A stretch of DNA of 42,416 nucleotides from Chitinophagaceae bacterium (GTDB taxonomy: Bacteria; Bacteroidota; Bacteroidia; Chitinophagales; Chitinophagaceae): positions 1 through 42,416 of the forward strand of contig JAEUVK010000090.1 in NCBI GenBank assembly GCA_016787135.1, written 5' to 3'. Positions 7,010 through 15,800 of the stretch are shown here, piece by piece. The stretch's first letter is position 1, and every line of letters begins with the position of its first letter. The notes under the pieces were generated by a model, which was not told where the DNA came from, made no database searches, and worked only from the letters and a program-made list of their open reading frames with translations. The position numbers and the translations under genes were made by a program.

Positions 7010-8935
7010 TCAGTTCTTTTTTTCCGGATCATCATTGCCGGATATTTTCTTTCCTAATTTTTCCAGCAACTGCAAGCCGAGTAAACCGCTTATTCCACCA
7101 TTAGCATTATCACCACCGCCACCGATCAATACATCCGGCATGATCTTCACTTTTTCCGCAGCGATGGATTCTATCACTTTCAACTGGGTAAAGTTATCGC
7201 CGCCCATAGCTTCAACAGATAATTTGTAGGCCTCAGCATTTGACTTACCGATAGCCAGTATCTTTTCCGCTTCCGCATTACCGGTCAGCGATATTTTTTC
7301 AGCTTCGGCTTTGGCCAGCAATTCGATCTTCTCTGAATCGGCTTTGGCCAGCACTCTTGTTCTTTCTGCTTCACCACTTGCCAGTAATTTTACACGGTCA
7401 GCTTCCGCATTAGCCTGCAGTCGTACGCTATTGGCATCACCGGTCGCTTTCTTTACAGAAGCATCCGCAATACGTTCAGCGATCAATACACCCTGGTCAG
7501 CTTTTACGATCTCTTTCTGCATATCGGCGATAGCCGTTTCCTTTTCAAGTGTCTGCCTTGTTTCCTGCGCCTTCTTTTCCGTATCGTAGGTGATCTTTTG
7601 TTCTTCGGCCAGTTTACGATCTGTCAAAGTTTTCATCAGGCTTTCTGGAGGCACAATGTCACCGATCAGCGTATCCACACCATAAACGTTATACTGATCG
7701 AGCACTTTGCCGATATGCTCTTTAGCGGATTGTTGTCTTTCTTTACGGGTACCTAAGAAAGCGATCACATCACTATCCTGTGCACTGTTACGGAAATAGT
7801 TACCAATGGTTGGTTCTAATACCTGGCTTACCAGGTTATTCATGTTACCGAACCGCGCAATTACTTTTGGCGCCTCGGTGGTAGGTATATGAATGATCTG
7901 CGATACGTCAAGGTTAAAAGGGAAACCGTCCTTACTGCGTACTGTGATCGTAGAGAGGTTTTTGTCCAATTGGTGCGATTCACTCCTGGCGCTTGCCCAG
8001 TTCAACACAAGATTGGTTGTTGGCACCAGCTCCACTTTCATGATATAAGGGTTGATCGGGTATTTACCGGGGCCTAATGGTTCGGCCCAGACACCTTTAT
8101 AGTTTTTTGCCACAATATTTCCGTGCTTAAACTCAATACCACTCAGGTCTTTTCCCTCCTCACCTACATAAGAAATGACAACACCTACATGACCTATCGG
8201 TATCTCCGTCATCTTTACCATTTCTAATTTGGCAAACCAGGGATTTAAGAAATATGAACCAGCAAGCATTACCTGTTCCTGTAATCCCTTATAGCCTTCA
8301 CTTTGCAAAAATTTATCTACGTCCTGGAATTTGTTGTGCCCCTCGATGATCTTACCTGCGATCTGCCCTTCATCCAATGGCTTACCCTCTAAAGTAGTTA
8401 CTACACCTACTGCATTATCAGGGATAAGGGTCATGTCCGTCAGTTCGATCTCAAACAACAAAGTGTTGATACGATAAGAGCCCGGCGCAATGATTGCCGT
8501 TTGCCGTCCTTTGCGCCCTCCATTGGCCAGGAATCCTTCCGCATCCTGGTAAGAATCACAATCAACCTTGCGGCCAAGGATACGGCCTGTTTCCAGTTCG
8601 GCCCCATCTTTTGCCAATACCAGCCCTATCTTACCGGTAGGTATGATAATGAAGGGCTGAAAAGTAATAGAATATTGCCATATCCATTTCCAGAAATACA
8701 CTCCCGGAGGCAGTGTTTGTGCCTGGAAACCGGCTTCACCTTTGGTGGCAATGATGCGGCCTTCTGGTAATTCCTGTTTACCAAACAGCACGAATTTTTT
8801 GGTGACCAGGCCGATCCTGTCTTCAGGCACAATGACCAGCCCGAAGAAGAAACGTAAAATGAATTTGTAAAATAGTAAAAGAAACAAGGGGATACCGATA
8901 ATAAGCCCCCAGCGGATCAGATCAGATTTTTCCAT
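7010..8935 (-). CDS. Membrane-anchored SPFH/band-7 (flotillin-like) protein with vault-like repeats
   Basis: The protein has 641 residues. An N-terminal membrane anchor (about 8-35, WGLIIGIPLFLLLFYKFILRFFFG) is followed by four repeated small beta units, each marked by an 'I/VP-x-x-x-V/I-G-x-V' signature: VPEDRIGLV (about 37), IPTGKIGLV (about 98), IPDNAVGVV (about 172) and IPIGHVGVV (about 247). An SPFH domain follows (about 300-450, TITVRSKDGFPFNLDVSQIIHI). A long Ala/Glu/Lys-rich helix comes next (about 450-600, with recurrent AEAEK/AKAD motifs). The Gly-rich tail contains GGGGDNANGGISG. The order beta repeats, SPFH and long helix resembles major vault protein, but a membrane anchor is present. 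I infer a membrane-bound scaffold forming large oligomers. It has its own terminator and no operon partner. Confidence 0.88.
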   Translation of the reverse strand: MEKSDLIRWGLIIGIPLFLLLFYKFILRFFFGLVIVPEDRIGLVTKKFVLFGKQELPEGRIIATKGEAGFQAQTLPPGVYFWKWIWQYSITFQPFIIIPTGKIGLVLAKDGAELETGRILGRKVDCDSYQDAEGFLANGGRKGRQTAIIAPGSYRINTLLFEIELTDMTLIPDNAVGVVTTLEGKPLDEGQIAGKIIEGHNKFQDVDKFLQSEGYKGLQEQVMLAGSYFLNPWFAKLEMVKMTEIPIGHVGVVISYVGEEGKDLSGIEFKHGNIVAKNYKGVWAEPLGPGKYPINPYIMKVELVPTTNLVLNWASARSESHQLDKNLSTITVRSKDGFPFNLDVSQIIHIPTTEAPKVIARFGNMNNLVSQVLEPTIGNYFRNSAQDSDVIAFLGTRKERQQSAKEHIGKVLDQYNVYGVDTLIGDIVPPESLMKTLTDRKLAEEQKITYDTEKKAQETRQTLEKETAIADMQKEIVKADQGVLIAERIADASVKKATGDANSVRLQANAEADRVKLLASGEAERTRVLAKADSEKIELLAKAEAEKISLTGNAEAEKILAIGKSNAEAYKLSVEAMGGDNFTQLKVIESIAAEKVKIMPDVLIGGGGDNANGGISGLLGLQLLEKLGKKISGNDDPEKKN

Positions 8936-9060
8936 GATGACTTAATGATTAAGGTTTATTAAAAATATTTGTTTAGATAAAATACAAATTGTCTGTGCCG
9001 GCAATGATGCTAACAAGTTGTGAACAGGCATAGCGATCTGACCGGTGTTAATGAAAACAG

Positions 9061-9087
9061 CAGTCTATTGTTTGCAAAACAATACTG
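9061..9087. repeat. Inverted repeat in the SPFH/ggt spacer
   Basis: TATTGTTT (9066-9073) and AAACAATA (9077-9084) form a perfect 8-bp stem with a 3-base loop. CAG (9061-9063) and CTG (9085-9087) extend it across a 2-base bulge. No T-run follows, so it is more likely an operator than a terminator. The function is unknown. Confidence 0.4.
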
Positions 9088-9279
9088 GTTGGCTCATCAT
9101 TTATTTGTCAGATAACTGAGGGAGGAGAAGTATTGTAGATCGTGAAGCAAATGTCCGATTCAATAGAGGTAAAATGACAATGATCGCATTCCATGATGGA
9201 AATAATTACGGATGTAAAATTATATAAAAAGATAACAGGCCGGTCAAAAATCATTGCAACAGGATGTCGAAAAGGCGGC

Positions 9280-9287
9280 TATCTTTA
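9280..9287 (+). promoter_or_regulatory. Possible -7 element (TATCTTTA) for ggt
   Basis: TATCTTTA matches TAnnTTTG except at the last base. It lies 72 bases before the start codon. The nearest TTG (9254-9256) is 23 bases upstream, a few bases more than the usual spacing. Confidence 0.35.
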
Positions 9288-9359
9288 TAACCTGTTCATG
9301 GACACCCTATCATCAGTCCGTGTACTTTATAGACAATAAACTCAAAAAATGCCGATCGC

Positions 9360-11084
9360 ATGATGCAAAGAAGATATTGGCTTTATGCTGCAGTTACTAT
9401 ATTTTTTTCCTGCAAAACCTTTCAAAAGAATAACAACCCTGCTGTTTCAATTGATGCTTACAATTACGGTATTCAAAAAAAGATCACTGCAAAGAACGGA
9501 GCAGTTGTTTCTGCCCATCCCCTGGCCAGCAAAGTGGGTGTAGAAATATTGAAGATGGGGGGTAATGCGATCGATGCAGCCATTGCTACACAACTGGCAT
9601 TGGCTGTTGTTTATCCTCAGGCAGGCAATTTAGGAGGTGGCGGCTTTTTAGTAGCAAAACTGAGTGATGGTAAAGAGATCGCTATTGACTATCGTGAAAT
9701 GGCGCCGGGAAAAGCGCATCGTGATATGTATATCGATTCAGCCGGAGAAGCAAGGACGGACAAAAGCCAGGATGGGCATCTTGCCGGTGGTGTACCCGGA
9801 ACTGTAGCCGGCCTGTTTGAATCGGCAAAATATGGAAACCTATCCTTTGACAAATTAATACAACCTGCAATTGACCTGGCAGAAAAGGGATTTGTCATTG
9901 GCAAAAGAGAAGCGGGCGGCCTTAACCTTTTGCAGGAAGAGTGGAAACAATACAATACAGTCATACCCGTGTTTGTAAAAGAGAACGGATGGAAAGAAGG
10001 CGATACATTGGTGCAGACTGACCTCGCCAATACATTAAAACGTATCAAAGAAAAAGGAGCAGCCGGTTTTTATGAAGGTGAAACGGCAAAGCTGATCGTA
10101 GAAGAAATGCAAAGAGGCGGCGGCATCATCACCTATCAGGACCTGAAGAATTACAAAGCAAAAATGCGGGGTCCACATGTGTTCCATTATAAAGGTTATA
10201 AGATCATCGGGATGCCAATGCCGAGCAGCGGGGGATTGCTGCTGCACCAGATGATGAAAATGATAGAGGACAAGAACATTGCTGCCATGGGGTTTCACTC
10301 TCCGCAATCAGTGCAACTAATGACGGAAGCAGAAAGAAGGGCTTATGCCGACCGGGCTGAATACATGGGAGATGCAGATTTCTATAAAGTGCCGGTCAAA
10401 ATGCTGGGAGATGAAACCTATCTGCAGGAAAGAATGAGAACATATGATTCAACCAAAGCTACCCCCAGTAATATGATAAAGCCCGGGATATTGCTGCGGG
10501 CAGAAAGCGAAGAAACGACTCATTTAAGTGTACTGGATAAAGAAGGAAATGCTGTGGCTGTTACTACAACGCTTAATAATTCTTATGGCAGCAGAACTGT
10601 CATCGGCGGCGCCGGCTTCATCCTGAATGATGAAATGGATGATTTCAGTATCAAACCGGGTGTACCAAACATGTATGGTGCTATCGGGGGAGAAGCCAAT
10701 GCCATAGCTGCAGGTAAAAGAATGCTTAGTTCCATGACACCCACCATTGTATTGAAAGATGATAAACCTTTTATCGTGACAGGAACGCCGGGCGGTACTA
10801 CTATCCCTACTTCTGTTTTTCAAACGATCATTAATATCATTGAATTCAATATGAGCACGGAAGACGCCGTTTATACACCCAAGTTCCATCACCAGTGGTT
10901 GCCGGATACTTTACAGATCGAAAAAGGCTTTCCGCAAAATGTAACCGATGTTTTGCGCAAAAAAGGTTACAACTTTAAGAAACGCAGTGGTATCGGCAGA
11001 ACAGAAGTAATAAAGGTGTTGCCTGATGGTAAATTCGAAGCCGTTGCCGACAATCGCGGCGATGATGATGCGGAAGGATGGTGA
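9360..11084 (+). CDS. ggt: Gamma-glutamyltransferase
   Basis: This 574-residue N-terminal-nucleophile hydrolase hydrolyses or transpeptidates gamma-glutamyl compounds such as glutathione outside the cytoplasm. The family self-cleaves before a Thr; here the expected site is the TTHLSVLD motif at T386-T387-H388. Other hallmarks are GGNAIDAAIATQLAL near residue 70, GGGGFLV, GAGFILNDEMDDF, RMLSSMTPTIV, and the oxyanion-hole Gly pair in GTPGGTTIPTS. The N-terminus MMQRRYWLYAAVTIFFSC looks like a signal peptide, possibly a lipoprotein with Cys18, although Phe at -3 makes the lipobox imperfect. ATG at 9363 is an equally good start. It is the first of three genes in one direction, but the spacing to the next (81 bases) does not prove an operon. 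Confidence 0.95.
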   Translation: MMQRRYWLYAAVTIFFSCKTFQKNNNPAVSIDAYNYGIQKKITAKNGAVVSAHPLASKVGVEILKMGGNAIDAAIATQLALAVVYPQAGNLGGGGFLVAKLSDGKEIAIDYREMAPGKAHRDMYIDSAGEARTDKSQDGHLAGGVPGTVAGLFESAKYGNLSFDKLIQPAIDLAEKGFVIGKREAGGLNLLQEEWKQYNTVIPVFVKENGWKEGDTLVQTDLANTLKRIKEKGAAGFYEGETAKLIVEEMQRGGGIITYQDLKNYKAKMRGPHVFHYKGYKIIGMPMPSSGGLLLHQMMKMIEDKNIAAMGFHSPQSVQLMTEAERRAYADRAEYMGDADFYKVPVKMLGDETYLQERMRTYDSTKATPSNMIKPGILLRAESEETTHLSVLDKEGNAVAVTTTLNNSYGSRTVIGGAGFILNDEMDDFSIKPGVPNMYGAIGGEANAIAAGKRMLSSMTPTIVLKDDKPFIVTGTPGGTTIPTSVFQTIINIIEFNMSTEDAVYTPKFHHQWLPDTLQIEKGFPQNVTDVLRKKGYNFKKRSGIGRTEVIKVLPDGKFEAVADNRGDDDAEGW

Positions 11085-11088
11085 GGAA

Positions 11089-11123
11089 GCCAGGAGTAAT
11101 AAGACAGGAGCCGGAAGTTCGGG
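11089..11123. repeat. Phased heptamer micro-repeats in the ggt/DUF1572 spacer
   Basis: Five consecutive 7-base units follow the ggt stop: GCCAGGA, GTAATAA, GACAGGA, GCCGGAA, GTTCGGG. Every unit begins with G, and three match G-[AC]-C-[AG]-G-[GA]-A closely. Confidence 0.45.
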
Positions 11124-11165
11124 GCGATAAATTTTTACGTTTGAAATCTGAATTTATTTATTCGT

Positions 11166-11711
11166 ATGAGTATCGGGACCGAATATTTACAAACTGTGAT
11201 CCGCAGGGTAAAGTACTACAAAGATCTTGGCGACAGAACATTTGAACAGCTGGCCGATGCGGATCTTCATTATCAGCCCAATGCCGGGTCGAACAGTATT
11301 GCGGTCATCGTTCAGCATATGACCGGCAATATGCTGAGCCGGTGGACGAATTTTTTGACGGAAGATGGCGAAAAAGAATGGCGGGACCGGGATGATGAAT
11401 TTGCTATCCACAATTACAGTAAACAACAGATCATTGAAACATGGGAAAAAGGCTGGGCATGTTTCCTGGATACGCTTGGGTCATTGAAAGAAGATGACCT
11501 GCTGAAAACAGTCCATATCAGGCAGGAGTCCCTTACCGTTATTGATGCTATCAACCGACAACTGGCCCATTATCCTTACCACATAGGGCAGATAGTCTAT
11601 ATCGGCAGGATGATCAGGGACCATGACTGGAAGAACCTTTCTATCCCCAAAGGACAGTCGCAGCAGTATAACACAGGTACACAGGTTAAAGACCCTGCCA
11701 AAAAGTTCTGA
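11166..11711 (+). CDS. DUF1572 (DinB-like) protein
   Basis: This 181-residue protein has the four-helix DinB/YfiT fold. The expected metal triad is present at H51 (VIVQHMTG), H135 and H139 (AHYPYHIGQIVYIGR). The arrangement Asp-rich loop, then HYxxHIGQ, is diagnostic for DUF1572. Members are small cytoplasmic metalloproteins, some of which are thiol-dependent transferases; the substrate of this one is unknown. No signal peptide is present. The ATG at 11166 is used because the fold starts there (YLQTVIRRVKYYKD). Confidence 0.88.
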   Translation: MSIGTEYLQTVIRRVKYYKDLGDRTFEQLADADLHYQPNAGSNSIAVIVQHMTGNMLSRWTNFLTEDGEKEWRDRDDEFAIHNYSKQQIIETWEKGWACFLDTLGSLKEDDLLKTVHIRQESLTVIDAINRQLAHYPYHIGQIVYIGRMIRDHDWKNLSIPKGQSQQYNTGTQVKDPAKKF

Positions 11712-11827
11712 AAGGACGGGGGTTTGCTTTACCAGGATTAATTTCTATTTTTATCGCTTTGTTTAACAACACAATCGAGGTTCTGAGCATACCACTGCGA
11801 ACCATACACCAAACCACTGTTAACCTG

Positions 11828-12514
11828 ATGCATATTCTTTCCCGGTTATTATTCTGCTGCCTTGTCGTGTGTTCCATTCAGACAGGCTATGCTCAATCGC
11901 CACAGTACGGTATTTTCGCCGGGCCGCAAATGAGCTCCGCCAGCTATTTCGTCAAAGAAGTAAAGCAATCTACAGAATACAAATATGGCTTCCAGACAGG
12001 CTTCACGATGAAAGTGCCGTTTGAAACAAATTTATTTTTCAGCCCCGCTGCTTTTTACAGCATGAAAGGATATAAAGTAAAATTTAAAAACTTTGCTTAC
12101 CCTCCTGATCTGCAGGCTAAGGATAACGATACCAGGATACACACATTTAACCTGGCATTCTTACTTCAGTATGATATGAGCGGCAAACCGGATCACTTTT
12201 TTTTAAAAGCAGGGCCATCACTGGATTTTCAGTTAAAAGGAAAAGAGACCTATAACCTGATGAACGGATCTGTTGTCAGTAAAAATATGGTCTATAGTTT
12301 CGGGGAATACGGCCGTTATGCAGCCAGTCTTTTATTACAGCTTGGGTTTGAAACGAGGGGAGGCCTCCTGATATTTGGCCAGTATGACCTTGGTATTGCC
12401 GATATAAATAATGCCGACGCAGGCCCTCGTATAAATCACCGCGCCTTTGGCATTTCCATTGGCAAATACTTCAACAGCAAAAAGGTCGTATTGGATACCC
12501 GGAACAAGGAATAA
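11828..12514 (+). CDS. Outer-membrane beta-barrel protein (PorT-like)
   Basis: From the ATG at 11828 the product has 228 residues, starting with a signal peptide (MHILSRLLFCCLVVCSIQTGYAQ). An in-frame TTG at 11759 would bury this signal behind 23 residues and was rejected. The mature part alternates short amphipathic strands with turns (YGIFAGPQMSSASYF, GFQTGFTMKVPF, FSPAAFYSMKGYKVKF, FFLKAGPSLDFQLKG, ASLLLQLGFETRGGLLIFGQYDLGIADI, then AFGISIGKYF), typical of the 8- to 10-strand OMP_b-brl_2 barrels of Bacteroidota. It is a probable small porin or structural barrel; no ligand is suggested. The C-terminal tail after the last strand is short and charged. Confidence 0.82.
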   Translation: MHILSRLLFCCLVVCSIQTGYAQSPQYGIFAGPQMSSASYFVKEVKQSTEYKYGFQTGFTMKVPFETNLFFSPAAFYSMKGYKVKFKNFAYPPDLQAKDNDTRIHTFNLAFLLQYDMSGKPDHFFLKAGPSLDFQLKGKETYNLMNGSVVSKNMVYSFGEYGRYAASLLLQLGFETRGGLLIFGQYDLGIADINNADAGPRINHRAFGISIGKYFNSKKVVLDTRNKE

Positions 12515-12843
12515 TTGTAAAAAATATCACTCAATGTCCGGGGACTTTAATTTGGTTTTAACTTGTATAGCCAGCACAAATGTGAGCCTGTAGCTACTGG
12601 TTTTCACCAATTTTAGTTTTCAATACTCCCATACCTAAAAAAGTCGGAACAAAAAAATCACACAGGTTTGCATTTCCCGTCATTTGGTTTATCTTTACCG
12701 CCTGCTACAATCTCTGTAGAACAATCCCCAAATCCCATCCGAACGATCTAACCATCCCCATTTTTGCAATATCCCTTTTAAAGATCGGCTGAGATATAAT
12801 ATCCTGCGGAATATTGATTATTAAGACGAACAATAAACCTACT
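12515..12843. other. Intergenic region and leader before the dockerin gene
   Basis: These 329 bases contain no gene. They hold the promoter at 12667-12697 and a predicted leader of about 140 bases. Near the expected transcript start is a small hairpin, CTACA (12705-12709) with TGTAG (12715-12719). CGATCT (12744-12749) could pair with AGATCG (12782-12787). I recognise no known riboswitch. Confidence 0.5.
12667..12697 (+). promoter_or_regulatory. Full sigma-A type promoter for the dockerin/cohesin locus
   Basis: TTTG (12667-12670) and TATCTTTA (12690-12697) are separated by exactly 19 bases, the Bacteroidota consensus arrangement TTTG-N19-TAnnTTTG with one mismatch. This is the best complete promoter in the window. 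Confidence 0.65.
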
Positions 12844-15800
12844 ATGAGCAGGATTTTTATGATTTGTACCTACTGGAAGCAATTTGCCGTATTTGTAATT
12901 GCTCTATTTTCTATTTTATCTGCCGGGGCACAAAACCCCATCGTTACCGAAAATGCCTTGCCCGGGAACCCCAAATCTGAATGGGATATTTCAGGGGCAG
13001 GTGACCTTACCATTCAGGGTTTCGCAACGGATATCAGTGTCAATAAAGGTGGAACTATTCGTTTTAAAATAAAAACGGATGCATTGGCTTATACGATTAA
13101 CATCTACCGCCTTGGTTATTATCAAGGTAATGGCGCCAGGTTGGTCGGCACCGGTAATATCACTGCTACTCTGCCCCAGACACAGCCCTCTCCTATCAGC
13201 GATGCCGCTACAGGACTGGTTGATTGTGGCAACTGGAGTGAGTCTGCCCATTGGCATGTACCTGCCACTGCTGTCTCTGGTCTTTACCTGGCCAAACTTA
13301 CCCGTACCGATAACAGCGGGTCAAGTCACATCCCATTTATCGTACGTGATGATGCCGGCACTTCTGATATTTTATTCCAGACATCAGATGCGACATGGCA
13401 TGCTTACAATAATTACGGTGGCAACAGTCTGTATGTCGGTACCACTTCATTACCAAATGGTCATGCTGCCAAAGTGAGTTATAACCGTCCCTTTCTTACC
13501 CGCAATGGCGGTGGTGGCGGCGGAGCTATGGAAGACTGGTTCATGAATGCCGAATACCCCATGATCCGTTTCCTGGAAAGGAACGGGTATAATGTTTCTT
13601 ACTTTACAAATGTGGATGCCGGACGCAATGGCAACCTCATTCTCAATCATAAAATATTCTTATCAGTCGGGCATGATGAGTACTGGTCGGCTGAACAAAA
13701 GGCCAATGTGGAAGCAGCCCGTAATGCGGGAGTTCATATGGCATTTTTTAGTGGTAATGAAGTGTATTGGAAAACGAGATGGGAGAACAGTATTGACGGT
13801 TCCAATACCGCTTACAGAACAGTGGTCTGTTATAAGGAAGGAACGCTTGGTGAATATGTATGCAACAGCAAATGTGATCCTTCAACAGAATGGACTGGCC
13901 TGTGGAGAAGCGGATGCGAATATCCTTCCGGCGGAGCCTGCAAACCTGAAAACTCTCTGACCGGCCAGATAGGATGGGTACTCGGCACGACAGCGATCAA
14001 GGTACCTTCTGAATATAGAAGTTTACGTTTCTGGAGAAATACAAGCGTAGCTTCATTGGTAGGCGGTACAGAAGCAACCCTCGCCAGTGGAAGTTTAGGA
14101 TATGAATTTGATTTTGAACAATACCCCGATAGCTATCCCGGAGGAAGAATAACTTTGTCACGCACCACTTATCTCGGCAAAACACATAAATTATCTCTTT
14201 ATCGGCATTCAAGCGGAGCCCTGGTATTTGGCGCCGGCACCGTACAATGGTCATGGGGATTGGATAGTGTACATGACCGTGGCAATGCATCGGTGAGTAA
14301 GGATATGCAACAGGCTACCGTGAACTTATTTGCCGATATGGGCGTACAACCTGGTTCGTTGCAATCCGATCTGCTGACCGCCTCACAGTCAACAGATGTT
14401 ACGCCGCCTTCCGTCACTATTTCTTCCCCGTCACACGGCGCTTCATTCCCGGCCTTCAAACCTATTACCATTATTGGAACAGTGATGGACAATAAGGTGG
14501 TAGCCGGAGTAGAAATTTCACTTGATGGAGGCGTTACCTGGCAGGTGGCCTCGGGAACATACAACTGGTCTTATACCTGGACGCCGACAACTCTTGGAAC
14601 TTTTACAATTAAGGTCCGTGGCTTTGACGATTCAGGAAATATCGGAGTACCCGGTACTGCACCGGCCACAGATGCGAAAACCATTACAATAAATGCTCCT
14701 GAATGTCCCTGTACGATCTTCAGTACAACCGATGTACCTGCCATAACAAACCAATATAACAGTATCGCTGGAATTGAAGTGGGTGTGAAATTCAAGGCAG
14801 GTATCAATGGCTATATCAAAGGGCTACGTTTCTTTAAAAGCACAAAAGATACCGGAACACACAAAGGTAGTTTATGGTCAAGTGCAGGCACACTGCTGAC
14901 ACAAGTCACATTTATCAATGAATCTGCATCAGGCTGGCAGGAAATGCTGTTCGATGTACCGGTCGCCGTCACCGCCGGAACTATTTACATAGCTTCCTAT
15001 CACAGCCCGACAGGATATTATGCAGAAACAAATCCTTATTTCAGCCAGGATAAAGTGAACGGGCCGCTGACAGCGATAAAGGATAGTGACCCATCCAACT
15101 CCAATGGCTTATATAAATTCACAACAACACCTGCTTTCCCGAATGTGAATTACCAGAGCGATAATTACTGGGTAGATGTAATATTCGATACAAACCCTTC
15201 TGATGTGATCGCACCGGTAATATTGACCACATCCCCGGCTGATTATGCCGTGAAAGTAAATGTGAACTCTTCATTCAACGCTTCATTTAATGAAGGGGTC
15301 AACCCGGCCACCGTCAATGACCAAACCGTAATTCTTAAAAATGTATTTAACCAGGTCATACCATCGTCGGTGAGTTACAATTCCGGGTTGCGCAGGGCTA
15401 CATTGACGCCTTCATCACCACTGAATTATTCTTCTACATATTCTGTTACGGTAAAAGGCGGCGGGTCGGGTGTAAAAGACATGGCAGGTAATGCATTGGC
15501 AGCAGACAATGTCAGAACATTCAGCACATCGGACATGACCACGCTTTCTCCCGGAGATGGCCCGGGTGGCCCTATTCTCGTGATCCATAGTAATGCCAAT
15601 CTTTTCAGTCTTTATTCAGCCGAAATATTAAGAGCGGAAGGCCTGAATGAATTTGCCACAGCTGAAATATCATCTGTTACCACTACTGTGCTTAACAGTT
15701 ATGATGTGGCGATACTCGGTGAAATGTCACTATCTGCACCACAGGTCACTATGCTGACCGATTGGGTGAATGCAGGCGGTACCCTGATTGCATTCAGGCC

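Larger units (their letters stand above)
8936..9359. other. Divergent intergenic region between the SPFH and ggt genes
   Basis: These 424 bases hold no convincing gene. They contain a weak SPFH promoter on the minus strand (TTTG at 8988-8985, a 17-base spacer, TATTTTTA at 8967-8960), a near-perfect hairpin at 9061-9087, and a -7-like element for ggt at 9280-9287. The rest is AT-rich with no repeat or RNA fold that I can see. Confidence 0.5.

Noticed and set aside
7311..7589. Plus-strand open frame of about 92 residues inside the SPFH gene
   Set aside because: It is the antisense of the Ala/Glu/Lys-rich coiled-coil repeats.
12530..12570. Terminator after the beta-barrel gene (GTCCGGGGAC)
   Set aside because: The stem is only 4 bp with a 2-base loop, too tight to be a credible terminator.
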